Shown here in pieces: positions 49,629-60,200 of a stretch of 64,000 nt of DNA. The stretch covers positions 5,952-69,951 of the forward strand of contig CAVJCT010000057.1 in assembly GCA_963648205.1 (NCBI GenBank). The letters run 5' to 3'. Each line of letters opens with the position of its first letter. Positions within the stretch are counted from its first letter, which is position 1. This DNA is from UBA1181 sp963648205. Its GTDB lineage: Bacteria; Bacteroidota; Bacteroidia; Bacteroidales; Paludibacteraceae. The notes under the pieces were generated by a model. It was not told where the DNA came from. It saw only the letters and a program-made list of their open reading frames with translations, and did not search any database. Both the position numbers and the translations under genes were made by a program.

Positions 49629-50918
49629 ATGGAAAGGTTGACAATCAATAAGTTAGTGAAGTGGAAAGAGAGTGTGAATCGCAAGCCTCTTATCGTGGAG
49701 GGTGCGAGGCAGGTTGGGAAGACGTGGCTCGTGCAGGAGTTTGGACGACGATACTACAAAAAGGTGGCGTATCTGAACTTTGAGAGTGCGACGGAGTTGC
49801 GAGGACTTTTTGAGCAGGATTTTGATGTGAAGCGTATCATAATAGCCATCAATGCTGCCACAGGTGTAACTTGCACGGAAGGCGACACATTGATTTTCTT
49901 GGATGAGATACAGGAAGCCACTAATGGGCTTACAGCCTTGAAATATTTTTGTGAGGATGCAAAAGGATACCATGTTGTTGTGGCAGGGTCGCTATTAGGA
50001 ATTGAGTTGCACAAGGGAGAGTCGTTTCCCGTTGGGAAAGTGCAGTTTCTCACACTATATCCGATGAGTTTTCCAGAGTTTATGTTGGCGATGGGGGAAG
50101 AGAATCTGCTGAAGGTCTTGGAGAGTAAAGATTGGAAGATGGTGCAGTTGTTTTCAGGGAAACTGCGGGACTTGTTGAAGTATTACTACTATGTTGGAGG
50201 AATGCCCGAGGCGGTGCTGAGTTTTAGTCAGAATCGCGATTGGAATGAGGTGAGAGACATTCAAAATGACATATTGAAGAGTTATGAAAGAGACGTGTCG
50301 AAGCATGCCCCGAAGGAGATTGTGCCAAGGATTATGGATTTATGGAATTCCGTGCCTGCTCAGTTGAGTAAAGAGAATCGAAAATTCGTTTATGGTGTGA
50401 TTCGAGAGGGTGCGAGGGCAAGAGAGTATGAAACAGCACTTCAATGGCTGAAAAATGCAGGACTGTTGTCGATCGTTTATAATGTGAAAGCCCCTAAAAT
50501 ACCTTTGAAGGCGTATGAAGATCGGTCTGCGTTCAAGATATTCTTGTTGGATGTGGGACTGTTGGGAGCGATGTGTAGATTGAAGTCAAAAACGATAGTC
50601 GTTGGAAATGAGATATTTACCGAGTTCAAAGGAGCGTTGACGGAGCAGTATGTTTTTCAGCAATTGGCTCCGAAGGTTGAATTGTGGTATTATGCCAAGA
50701 GCAATAGCACAATGGAGATTGATTTCCTTGTACAGAATGAGGACGATGAGGTTGTGCCGATAGAGGTGAAAGCGGAGACCAATGTGCATGCCAAAAGTCT
50801 TCGCCAATTTGTTACCGAGAACCACCCTCAGAAAGCCTACCGAGTGTCAATGAATGACTATCGAGAAGAGGAGTGGCTGACGAATGTGCCGTTGTATGCG
50901 ATTTCAGAGGAGTTGTAA
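49629..50918 (+). CDS. AAA family ATPase with DUF4143 (copy 2)
   Basis: The 429-residue paralogue of the gene at 47476 has Walker A GARQVGKTWLVQEF at about 20-33, Walker B LIFLDEIQEAT, and VVVAGSLLGIEL with the shared FPVGKV(D/Q) segment. The DUF4143 part has VPAQLSKENRKFVYGVIREGARAREYE. The C-terminal EIDFLVQNEDDEVVPIEVKAE resembles a PD-(D/E)xK core. The two copies share these segments nearly word for word but differ elsewhere, so they are old duplicates or separate acquisitions. It is preceded by a 33-base-period repeat array and followed by a hairpin shared with the convergent gene. Confidence 0.87.
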   Translation: MERLTINKLVKWKESVNRKPLIVEGARQVGKTWLVQEFGRRYYKKVAYLNFESATELRGLFEQDFDVKRIIIAINAATGVTCTEGDTLIFLDEIQEATNGLTALKYFCEDAKGYHVVVAGSLLGIELHKGESFPVGKVQFLTLYPMSFPEFMLAMGEENLLKVLESKDWKMVQLFSGKLRDLLKYYYYVGGMPEAVLSFSQNRDWNEVRDIQNDILKSYERDVSKHAPKEIVPRIMDLWNSVPAQLSKENRKFVYGVIREGARAREYETALQWLKNAGLLSIVYNVKAPKIPLKAYEDRSAFKIFLLDVGLLGAMCRLKSKTIVVGNEIFTEFKGALTEQYVFQQLAPKVELWYYAKSNSTMEIDFLVQNEDDEVVPIEVKAETNVHAKSLRQFVTENHPQKAYRVSMNDYREEEWLTNVPLYAISEEL

Positions 50919-50933
50919 CTGAATTTGACAAAT

Positions 50934-50975
50934 ACCCTCATACACTTTGACTTTTATGTATGAGGGTGTATAGTT
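50934..50975. terminator. Bidirectional terminator
   Basis: A perfect 10-bp stem (ACCCTCATAC / GTATGAGGGT) with a 14-base loop lies between convergent genes ending at 50918 (+) and 50977 (-), with T- and A-rich flanks. Confidence 0.75.
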
Positions 50976-50976
50976 T

Positions 50977-52719
50977 TTAGAAGTTGAGTTGTAGCATTAT
51001 TGGCACGAATCGTTCTGTTGATTCGTAAACGATGTATTGGATGCCATTGTCTATGACATATTGTCGGATGACTGATGTGAATTGTCTGTGATCAAAATCT
51101 GCATTGTGAACGCGGATTTTATAACTATCCTCGAAAGTCCTTTCCATATAGATTTGTAATAGGTTAGAGAAGGAGTCTCCTAAGATTAAGACTTTGCCTT
51201 TGCAACCATTGGGGTTGGTGGCGTGGATATATTCTGAACTTGGCTCCATGTTTTCAAAGTAAGGTGAGGCAAAAAATGTCTCTGAGATTGTCTCAAAATC
51301 GGGTTTGAGGTAATGGGTGGTCGTGTCTAACGGAATGGTAGGGCAGAACGCGTTCAAATCGCCTGAACAGTGTACATCGGGAACCCAGGAAGTTGGTTTG
51401 TAGACCGTTGGAATGTCAATTTCTTCAGACATCATTTTCATGAGTTCTTGGTAGGCAATGTAGCACCCATAGTAATTCCAGTGGGTGTCGTTTTTCCAAT
51501 AAAGCAATGTGTCACTTTGGGCTTTGGTTTCCAAGATTTTTTGAGTGGGGTCGCAAATCTTGATTTTGCTATGCTCCTTTAGATATTTGATGAGTTGTCG
51601 CGCTCTACTTTCACTGTCGGGGCGGAATTTGATGAGATGGTTGGTGTAGTATTCACCATAGATTTTGTCTTTGTCTGGACCCATGATGAAAAAGAGTTTG
51701 ATGTTATGCTCGTCGCACCATTGTTGACATTGGTTCAGATAGTCTGTGATTCTTTGCAGTTCCTCGTCGGTGAACAGTGTGAGGTTGAGGAAGCCATCGT
51801 CGTTTTTCAGGAACATCCAGTTGTCTTTGCTATAAAACGCATTTGTAAAATGTTTTTCCTCTGAGAACTCAAACAGATCGTTCTTTCTGTTGTTGAGTCC
51901 GATGAAATATCGGCGACCGCCAAAATGGTCGCTGAGCCAGCTCTCGTAGTCGCGTCCGTAGGTGTTGATTTCCCCAATCTTCTTTATTTCCGGCTTCTTT
52001 GCCAACGTGCGGTTTTCTGTAGTAGAGATTTCATCATTGTCCGTCAGAAGAGCAGGAATGGAGATGAAAACGAAGAAGAAAACGAGAAGTGCAGCGTCTG
52101 CGTAGTTACTGCTTTGGGAGATTTTTCGGAAGAGAATCGTGATAAGCAATAAAAAGATCAGAGAGGCAATAAAAGAGATTACAAAGAGATATGAAGAGAG
52201 GATTTTGTGGGTTGGTGCGACAGAGTGAACATCGATAAGATAGATGTAAGGGTCTGGTTTTGTGGAGATAACGCAATGTCCGTTGTCCTCATCGTAGATT
52301 GAGTCTATGTCGTATGAAGGTAGGGTGGTGGATAGGGATAGTGTTTTTTCTATATTCGTTTGAATATCAGAAATCCACACTTTCCCAGGGTTGTCGTAGA
52401 AATCTAATCTGACGTGTGCGATAGAGTCGGTTTGGATATTGAAAGTTACTGTACGAAGTGAGTCGGATGGTTCGATGATTTCACTGTCTATCTTTTTCTC
52501 TTCGCAATAAAACTCATTGTCAGCTGTTGCGTAGAAAAGATTGAATATCATTGACCTTTGCACTTTCGTCTGGAAGGAGAATGTGAAAGGGATTGTTTCG
52601 GTATCTGCGAATGCGTGTTGAACCTTTTTAGCGATAAATCCAGACAGGATTATCTCGACAAGGACGATGGCTGCGATGATGCCATATTTCAACGTGTTAG
52701 ATTTTATATTGGTCTCCAT
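50977..52719 (-). CDS. AlgJ/AlgX-like SGNH-fold protein for polysaccharide O-acetylation
   Basis: The 580-residue membrane-anchored protein has an N-terminal transmembrane segment (residues 12-30) and a periplasmic beta-rich part to about 170. Two or three more membrane helices follow (about 178-235), then a C-terminal SGNH-type domain. That domain has NRTLAKKPEI, WMFLKNDDG, FFIMGPDKDKIYGEYY, the catalytic-type DTHWNYYGCY and the Ser motif ILGDSFSN. This fits the DHHW/AlgJ-AlgX family that works with MBOAT acyltransferases to O-acetylate extracellular polysaccharide. The MBOAT gene is 15 bases upstream, so the pair is one unit. The polysaccharide is unknown. Confidence 0.83.
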   Translation of the reverse strand: METNIKSNTLKYGIIAAIVLVEIILSGFIAKKVQHAFADTETIPFTFSFQTKVQRSMIFNLFYATADNEFYCEEKKIDSEIIEPSDSLRTVTFNIQTDSIAHVRLDFYDNPGKVWISDIQTNIEKTLSLSTTLPSYDIDSIYDEDNGHCVISTKPDPYIYLIDVHSVAPTHKILSSYLFVISFIASLIFLLLITILFRKISQSSNYADAALLVFFFVFISIPALLTDNDEISTTENRTLAKKPEIKKIGEINTYGRDYESWLSDHFGGRRYFIGLNNRKNDLFEFSEEKHFTNAFYSKDNWMFLKNDDGFLNLTLFTDEELQRITDYLNQCQQWCDEHNIKLFFIMGPDKDKIYGEYYTNHLIKFRPDSESRARQLIKYLKEHSKIKICDPTQKILETKAQSDTLLYWKNDTHWNYYGCYIAYQELMKMMSEEIDIPTVYKPTSWVPDVHCSGDLNAFCPTIPLDTTTHYLKPDFETISETFFASPYFENMEPSSEYIHATNPNGCKGKVLILGDSFSNLLQIYMERTFEDSYKIRVHNADFDHRQFTSVIRQYVIDNGIQYIVYESTERFVPIMLQLNF

Positions 52720-52734
52720 ATTGTTTTCAATATT

Positions 52735-54144
52735 TTAGAATCTGAAATAGATGAATGGATTGTAAGTGTTTGCTGAGAGCGACGCAACGCAAAGGATGAA
52801 CAATGCGACGAGAACTGCGTTGACACCCAACTGCGCCCATTGGTTACTCTTGCTTGTGTAGAGTTTGTCTCCGATGATTGGCATGCTGAACAAGATACCG
52901 ACGAAGAGAATGAACCAGTTCCAACCGCTCATAAAATAGTGGATGGTGTAGATTGGTGTGGTGGGTTCTAAAGCAAGCATTTGTTTAAAATGGATCAGTC
53001 CCTCGGAGAATGTGTCAGGACGGAAGAATACCCAACCGACGACAACGATGACGAGTGTGTAGACGTGTTTCAAAGCCTCTTTCCACTTCACACCAGAGTC
53101 TTTGTGGAACCCAGTGGCTTTCTCGATGATGTTGAACAGACCGTGCCACAATCCCCAAAGGATGAAATTCCAACTTGCGCCGTGCCAGATACCTGTCAGC
53201 AGGAAGACGATGCCGATGTTGACGAGGGTGCGGTTGCTGCCCTTTCGGTTACCTCCCAATGGAATGTAGACGTACTCTTTGAACCATGTGGAGAGTGAGA
53301 TGTGCCATCTGCGCCAAAACTCTGTGATGGATTTGGAGATATAAGGGTAGTTGAAATTCTCTTTGAATTTGAAACCGAAGAGTTGACCCAAACCAATCGC
53401 CATGTCGGAATAGCCGCTGAAGTCGAAGAAGATCTGCAAGGTGTAGGCGATGGCAGCGAGCCAAGCGATGGCTGCACTGTAGTGGTAGGCTTGTGTGTTG
53501 TCTAAGATTTGCGTGGCAACTGCGCCCATCGTGTTGGCAATCAACACTTTTTTGCTTAGTCCGATGATAAAGCGTTTCACACCCATTGCGATGCAGTTCC
53601 AGTCGGGCGTGCGGTTGTCAATCTGCTCTGCCACATCGTGGTATTTGACAATCGGTCCTGCCACCAACTGAGGGAAGAGCGTGATGAAAAGTGCCAATTT
53701 CAAAATGTTGGTCTGTGCCTTGACATCGCCACGGTAGACATCAATCAAGTAGGAAATGGCTTGGAAGGTGTAGAACGAGATTCCGATAGGCATGATGACA
53801 TGCACGAAATCAATGTTCGACTTGAAAAGTGCGTTGATATTTTCTACGAGGAAGTTGAAGTATTTGAAGTAGCCGAGGATGGCAAGATTACAAGCGATTG
53901 TAACAAATATTAATGCTCTGCCGATTTGCTTGTTTTCTTTGAATCTGTCTATTCCTAACGCGCCAAGGTAGTTGATGAGGATGGTGGCGAGCATCACCAG
54001 TACATACTTAGGTTCGCCCCAAGCGTAGAAGAGGATGCTGGCGAGAAGGAGTACGATGTTGCGTAAATTGGGTTTCACAATCCAATAGAGAAAGCAGACT
54101 ATTGGCAAAAAGACGAATATGAACGTCAGTGATGAGAAAAGCAT
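52735..54144 (-). CDS. MBOAT O-acyltransferase (AlgI-like)
   Basis: The 469-residue membrane-bound O-acyltransferase has about ten hydrophobic segments. The family core is visible: IGLSKKVLIAN, FWRRWHISLSTWFKEYVYIPLGGNRKG at about 295-321, and the catalytic-His segment LTGIWHGASWNFILWGLWHG at about 335-354. Such proteins move acetyl groups across the inner membrane, as AlgI does for alginate. The AlgJ-like partner is encoded directly downstream, supporting polysaccharide O-acetylation. The flanking genes (DUF4143 ATPase, sprA) do not name the polymer. Confidence 0.93.
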   Translation of the reverse strand: MLFSSLTFIFVFLPIVCFLYWIVKPNLRNIVLLLASILFYAWGEPKYVLVMLATILINYLGALGIDRFKENKQIGRALIFVTIACNLAILGYFKYFNFLVENINALFKSNIDFVHVIMPIGISFYTFQAISYLIDVYRGDVKAQTNILKLALFITLFPQLVAGPIVKYHDVAEQIDNRTPDWNCIAMGVKRFIIGLSKKVLIANTMGAVATQILDNTQAYHYSAAIAWLAAIAYTLQIFFDFSGYSDMAIGLGQLFGFKFKENFNYPYISKSITEFWRRWHISLSTWFKEYVYIPLGGNRKGSNRTLVNIGIVFLLTGIWHGASWNFILWGLWHGLFNIIEKATGFHKDSGVKWKEALKHVYTLVIVVVGWVFFRPDTFSEGLIHFKQMLALEPTTPIYTIHYFMSGWNWFILFVGILFSMPIIGDKLYTSKSNQWAQLGVNAVLVALFILCVASLSANTYNPFIYFRF

Positions 54145-54231
54145 TTAGATAATAATTAGTGTTTTTTTTAATGTGCGATATTGTAGAACGCAGTCCAACA
54201 AAGAGGTGAATCAATGTTGGACTATGTCATT

Positions 54232-57200
54232 TTAGTGAGTCAAGTTAATCTTGAGGGCGATACCGAAGTCGTGAGAGACGGTAGGGTAGCCATCTGAAAC
54301 CTTAGGCGTGCTTGACTTGCAGTCGTAGTAGAGTTTGATGTTGAGTCGCTCGCTCAGCACATAATCTGCCGAGAATTTGAGGGTGAGCGATTTCAGACCG
54401 CTGCTCAACTGCGAGTATTCGTCGTCGATGACACGAATGTAGGCATCTGTGTTTTTGAAACCTACGTCGGCGCGGAGGTTCAAGTCGTTCTTGACTTTCT
54501 TCTGGCTCTTTCCGACTTTGATGATCATTCCGATGTCATCGAAGCGGTAGCCTGAACCGAAGACATATTCCATACTGCTGGATTCAAGGATTTGGTTACC
54601 TGGAATATCCAACTGCACGGTTCTCGATTTCTTGACCTCGAACTTCATTGAGAGACTGTTTTTCAAACTTGCGTCTACTCCGAAGAGAGGGGAGAAGTTT
54701 TCGGTGATGCTGACGGAGCTAACATCGTAGCGAGACGAGATATTGTTGTAGTCGTCGTTCGTTCCCGAGATTCCGTAGTTGTCTATGCCGTACATGCTGG
54801 TCCAATCGGTGATAGACTCGTAGTTGCCGATGTTGTAGGTACTCTTGTAGGCATGGTTCAAGTTGAACGATTTGAAGGTCTTTCTGAAAGCGGTGATCTT
54901 CATCAAGGCATCGCAGGTTACCTTCCAGTTTGGAATGAGGGAGGTGATGATGCTCTTGAAGTCGCCCTTTGGAATGTAGTTGAGATCCGTTGATTCAACG
55001 TCCTTACCCATGTAAGCGGCATAGAAAGCAGGAATCAGCACATCGCCCGAACTCTTGCTGACGTGGTTTGGCAATCCGTTGGCGTTGTTGTAGCCCACCT
55101 CGTTGTAGATACGGCGTTGGATGACGGCTCTGTTCTCCAAGAAGGTTTGGAAGGTCTTGGAGTTGGCACTGTTCTTGCGGAAGGCGGTGCGGATAGGCAA
55201 GCAGGTGCGCGAGAAACTACCTGCCAACTGCTCCGAGTTCCATCCATCTTGGAATCCGTACATGTAATAGATTTCGTCAGTTTTGTTCTTGTACCACGAA
55301 GCGTTGAGGTCGATCTTGAGACCAGGAATTGGCTCGACGAGCGACTTCACGGTGAGGGTTTGCGTCGTGGTGTGGACGATAGGGTTGGTGATGTCTTCGC
55401 TCATCACCAAGAGTGAATCCTCGCTGTAGATGCGGTTCAAGAACTTGTCTACGTTGTAGAAACCGAAGGTGAAGTCGTAGCCAGGGTTGTCGTGGTCTTG
55501 ACCGAGGAAACCGCTGGTTGGGTTGTAGCCGTTGACTTCAAGGGCGTCGGTGTGGCGGTAGTTGATGTTGATGTTGCGGATCAGCATCAAGAAGCGCACG
55601 CTGTAGTCGCGAATCTTATCGAGGGCATTATCCTCACGCTGCGTGTTTACGACGGTGAGTGTGAGGTTGTTCATATCGCTCTTGGTGGAGATATTGATCG
55701 AGTTTTGGTCGATCGACTTCCACTTGAACGGAACACTTGCGCCTGAGGTGTCGACCAACGTAACGTTCAACTTCATAGAGTTGAGGCGGTGGTTGATACG
55801 CGTCTTGTTGTTGGCCTTCAGACGGAGACGTTTACGCTCGTAGGTCTTTTTCTTTTGGTCTTCTTTAGAATCCTCTTTCGCCTTGTCTTTCTTCTTCTGA
55901 GCATTTGCCAAATTCTTCACCTTGTTCAGTTTCTGGTTGATGCTCTTGAGGGCTGGGAACTTGTTGTAGAGTGTTTCGAAGTTGAAGCGGACATCTCCGT
56001 TCCAGTTTCGTTGGTTCTCCAAGAGGTTACCTGTGGTTGGCGCAGCACCCATGGTCAAGACTGTACCCTTATCCCATTGATAGTCTGCCGAGTATTGAGC
56101 GTTGGAAGTGATCCAGTCGAGTTGAGGCAGTTTGTTGATAGGGATAGCGTATGAAGCGGAGAATTTCTGTTGGTAAGAGACTGGCTCACCAAAGTTCTTG
56201 ATGCTGCTCCAAACGGTGTCTTTCCAACGGTCGTACCAGTCGTAATAGCCGATTTCTTTCAAGTACTCTTTGTTGAGAGGGGTGTTCACTAAGCGGGTCT
56301 CTCCGTTGTCGTCGGTGGTGCTGATGAGCTCCGTGATTTCAGAGTTCATGGCAGATGAGAACGAGAGTTTGAGCGAACGAGTCAAATCCCATTTGATGTT
56401 GGAGGTTCTGTCCCATTGCCAGTTCTTGTCCCACGTCATATATTGGAAAGTCGTATCCTTGACGATAGGGCAGTTGTAGTTTCTGTTCTGTGTCTCCTCG
56501 TAGTATCTCGTCATTGAGGTGCTGAAAGCGACGTTCTTAGGAACGTAGTAGAAGTTGAAGTCTTTGATCAGTTTAAGATGCTTCGATTTCAACCATTTCA
56601 CTTTCTTGAAAGGCTCAACTGGTTTAGGGTTGATAGAGTAGACATAGTTAAACGTACCCTTGTAATTCTTGATTTTTTCGTATTCAATCTCAGGGTTGGT
56701 TTCTTTTGTCTCGTTATAGCCTAAACTGAATGAGAAGTTGGCTGGGTCGTATGGCATTGCCGTTTTCGGACTGGTGATACCGACGCGCACGTTGTTGAGG
56801 GCGAAACTTTGGTACACCTTGTCGGTGCGCGACATTGCCTTGATAGAGTCTTTGATGTGGTCGTCGTCATAGTTGTCTAAGGTGCGGCTCAACTCCACGT
56901 CGGTGTTCATTGGGTCGTACTTAGGCGATGACATTTGGTGAGTACGGGTGTAGGTGAATGGCAAGTTGACCTTCGCCTTGTCTGGAAAGAGTTTACCGAG
57001 TTGGACGGCTACGGAGAGGTTGTATTCGTAGTTGTCTTCTTGGTTGCGGTCGGTTACGTTGTCTTCGATGCTACCGAAGCCTGTCGTCTCGACAGTTCCT
57101 CCGAGGTTGAACGAACCCAAGTCGGAGAAGACGATACCCAAGTTGGCAGTGGCAGCCCAACCGCCGTCTTCCTCGAAGCCCGACATACGCATCTCGTTGA

Positions 57201-60200
57201 CCCAGATCTCTGCGCTATGGCTCTCATCATCTTCATTGACGATACCGATCATCATAGAGGTGATGTCGCCGAAGGAAGGCGAACCGATGACTGCCATCGT
57301 GTTGTTGCCGTCCATCTTGGTGTAGCGTTCGTTGTATTTCACCTGACCGTTGAGTTTCTTCTTGTCTCGCTCCAATTTGAGGTTTGTCAATTGCTCGAAG
57401 GCGAAGTCGAAATTGTTGACGGTTGGCCAAATAGTGTATTGGTCGGTCGAGCCTTCAGGAGTGATCTTCAATGGAATACGGTACTCGTAGTAGTTCTCTG
57501 TGAAGTCTGATCCGAAACGTACGAAAGCGTAGAGACGATTGTCTGGAATGTCCTCACCGTCGACAAGTTGTTCTGCGTGAACGAACATCTTGAAACGCTT
57601 GTACTGACGGGTATCGAGAGCGGTGGTCTTGTAGACGGCACGCGCATCGTTTGGTTCGAGGCTGTCTATCTTCAACACCATAGACTGCTCGTTCTCTTGT
57701 GTCACCTGAGTCTGGCTTGGGTCGATTGTACGGTCGATACCTGGAGGCAACTGATAGTTGACAGGAGTCTTACGAGAGTCGTTTTCGATACATACAGACG
57801 AGATGCTGATGCTACCAGTACCTTGAAGTTTGCTGGCGATTGAACTCTCCACCAAACGCTCGTTCTTCTCGTAGACACGCCAGTCGGTGCGCACCAACTG
57901 CAACTCACCGAAACGAAGGTGCTCTTCCTCTTCAAATCCCGTCATATACATACGGATGAAGCGGATGGAACGGAAGTCGGTGATGTTTCCTTCGGCACGT
58001 TTCTTAGAGGTGTGGACAGGGATGCGGAGTTGATACCATTTGATATCTTCCTTGTTTCCGTTCTTCAACTCGACATTGGCAGTAACCACGCTGGTGATGT
58101 AGTTGTCTTCCCAGTTGGCTTTGTTCTCGAACATGTCTTTGTCGATGTTGACGATGTACTCGTAATACTGCTCGGTCTCGTTGAGGGTGTTATCGCCGTT
58201 GAGGTCTTCACCGTCTGGCGAGGTGGTGGCAGTCGAAGTGTAAGAATCGTCTGATGAGGTTGAGTTTCCTTCGACACCGTTATAATATTTGTAACGTTCG
58301 AAGACGTTGGCCTCACGGTCGTCGTAGTCGCTGCCACGGAAGTAGTGGAAATCATCGCCGGCAGGGTCGGTGAGAGGAGAGAAGGTCTCTTGTCCCCAAC
58401 GCATCTTGGCAGTTGAATTCACTTTCTGGTTGATAGCGTTGTAATAGCGACCGTAGGAGGTGATGAACGAGAACTCGTCGTTGTCTGAGAGACCGTCCAA
58501 ACCAAGGTCTTGCTGTGCGAGGTAGGCGTTGTCGAACGAGCTTGTAACGGCAGTCAGACGAGGCACACGTCCCCAAATGGTGGTGTCGACTTGTGCCATG
58601 TTCTGAGAAGTTGGAAGTCCGTTCTCGAAGGCTTTACGTCCATCTTTCAAGATATCCTCGGAGATGCTACCCAAGTTGAACACGAGTTGACCAGAGGTGG
58701 TGTTCATATCGTTGTAGACGAATGGGTCCATCAACCACATTTCAATGTATTCGATGTTGGCGCTCTCGAAGTTCGTATTGTCCAATTTTCGGGTGATACC
58801 TGCCCACCGGTCGCCTGGGTTATCCAAGTAACCGTCTTCGTTCATACCCGAGACATCCAAGTTGTATGGACCACGCTCCTTTGGATAATAATGGAGGTGG
58901 AGAGTCTGAAGGGTGGTCGACTCACCATACACTTGGTCTTTGTCTTGATAGATCTCCTGCTCGTTGACCAGACGGATGTAGTGGTTCGACTGTTGATCTT
59001 TGTCACTCTTGATATGCTTTGGCGTACTGGAGGTCGACGAGGTGAAGATGTTGTCGATGTAGTACCAAGCGAGGTGGGCACGGTTGAGGCCATAGCCGAT
59101 GTTGGCAAGGTTCGCCCCGCTCAGATAGTTGCCCCAGTAACTATCGTTATCGCGGATGAAATGCTTGCTGTAGAGTGGTCCGCCAGTAACTTTAGGGGTG
59201 CTTGACAATGCCCAAGACGTAGGGTTTTTGATGTTGATATTCGACTCTGTTCCTTCGAAGTCGTCGATGTATGAGACACCCTGTTTGTTGTCATCTTGAT
59301 CGATGGCTTTGTTATGGCCAGGAATCAGTTGCGCAAACTCGCCCGAGAAGGCGATAGACGAAGGGGCAGTCGCATTGATGAGCGGCAGTTTGTCGATGGC
59401 GTTGGTGAGCCATTGCCAGTCTGATTTGAATGTTCCGTTCATGCCCCATATCGTGTTCGACATAGGCTCGTTACCGTTTGTAACCTTCGTGGTGAGCGGT
59501 TTTTCGTTGAGGTGGAGGATTGTCGCACCCAATGAGAATTTCTCCGAGAAATCATATTCGGCATTCACACCGAGCAGTGATTTTCGTTGTGTGTTGAAGA
59601 ATGACTCACTCTCTACGGAAACGCTTACTGGCGAGTTGGAAGCGAGGGCTGTCTCGTCCAAAATCTTCACGATACCCATGTTGTAGTCTACCGTGTAGCC
59701 AGTACCTTCGGTGAGGGTACGACCACCTGCCGTTACACGCACAGATCCGCGGGCAATATTCGTAACACCCAAACGAATCTCAGAACCCGAAGAGGAACTG
59801 TATTCACCCGTGATGAGGTATTTGTTCTTCTCTGTATACTCTTCTGCAACCGTCAATGTTGAGTCGTACAACTCTGGGAAGGTGTAGTTGTCGACACCGG
59901 CGATTTTGCCATATCCATTTTTGATACCAGTATCGAACGGACGAGTCGAAAGGAAGATGATTCGTCCTGTCGAAGGAATGACCGTGTAGCCTGGAATATA
60001 GTCGAAGTAGCCATCTGGCATTGCGTTCGAACGTTTATTCAAACGGTCGAGGTTCAATACGCGCAACAAGTTTTTGTTGCTCAACGCTGGAATGTAAGTC
60101 AGGTATGAGGTGAGCGAATCACTCTGGTAGTGGTATTTGATCTGCACCTCGAAATTGTCTGATTGAATGTTGTAAGCCCCGAGCGAGTAGACGTTACGCA

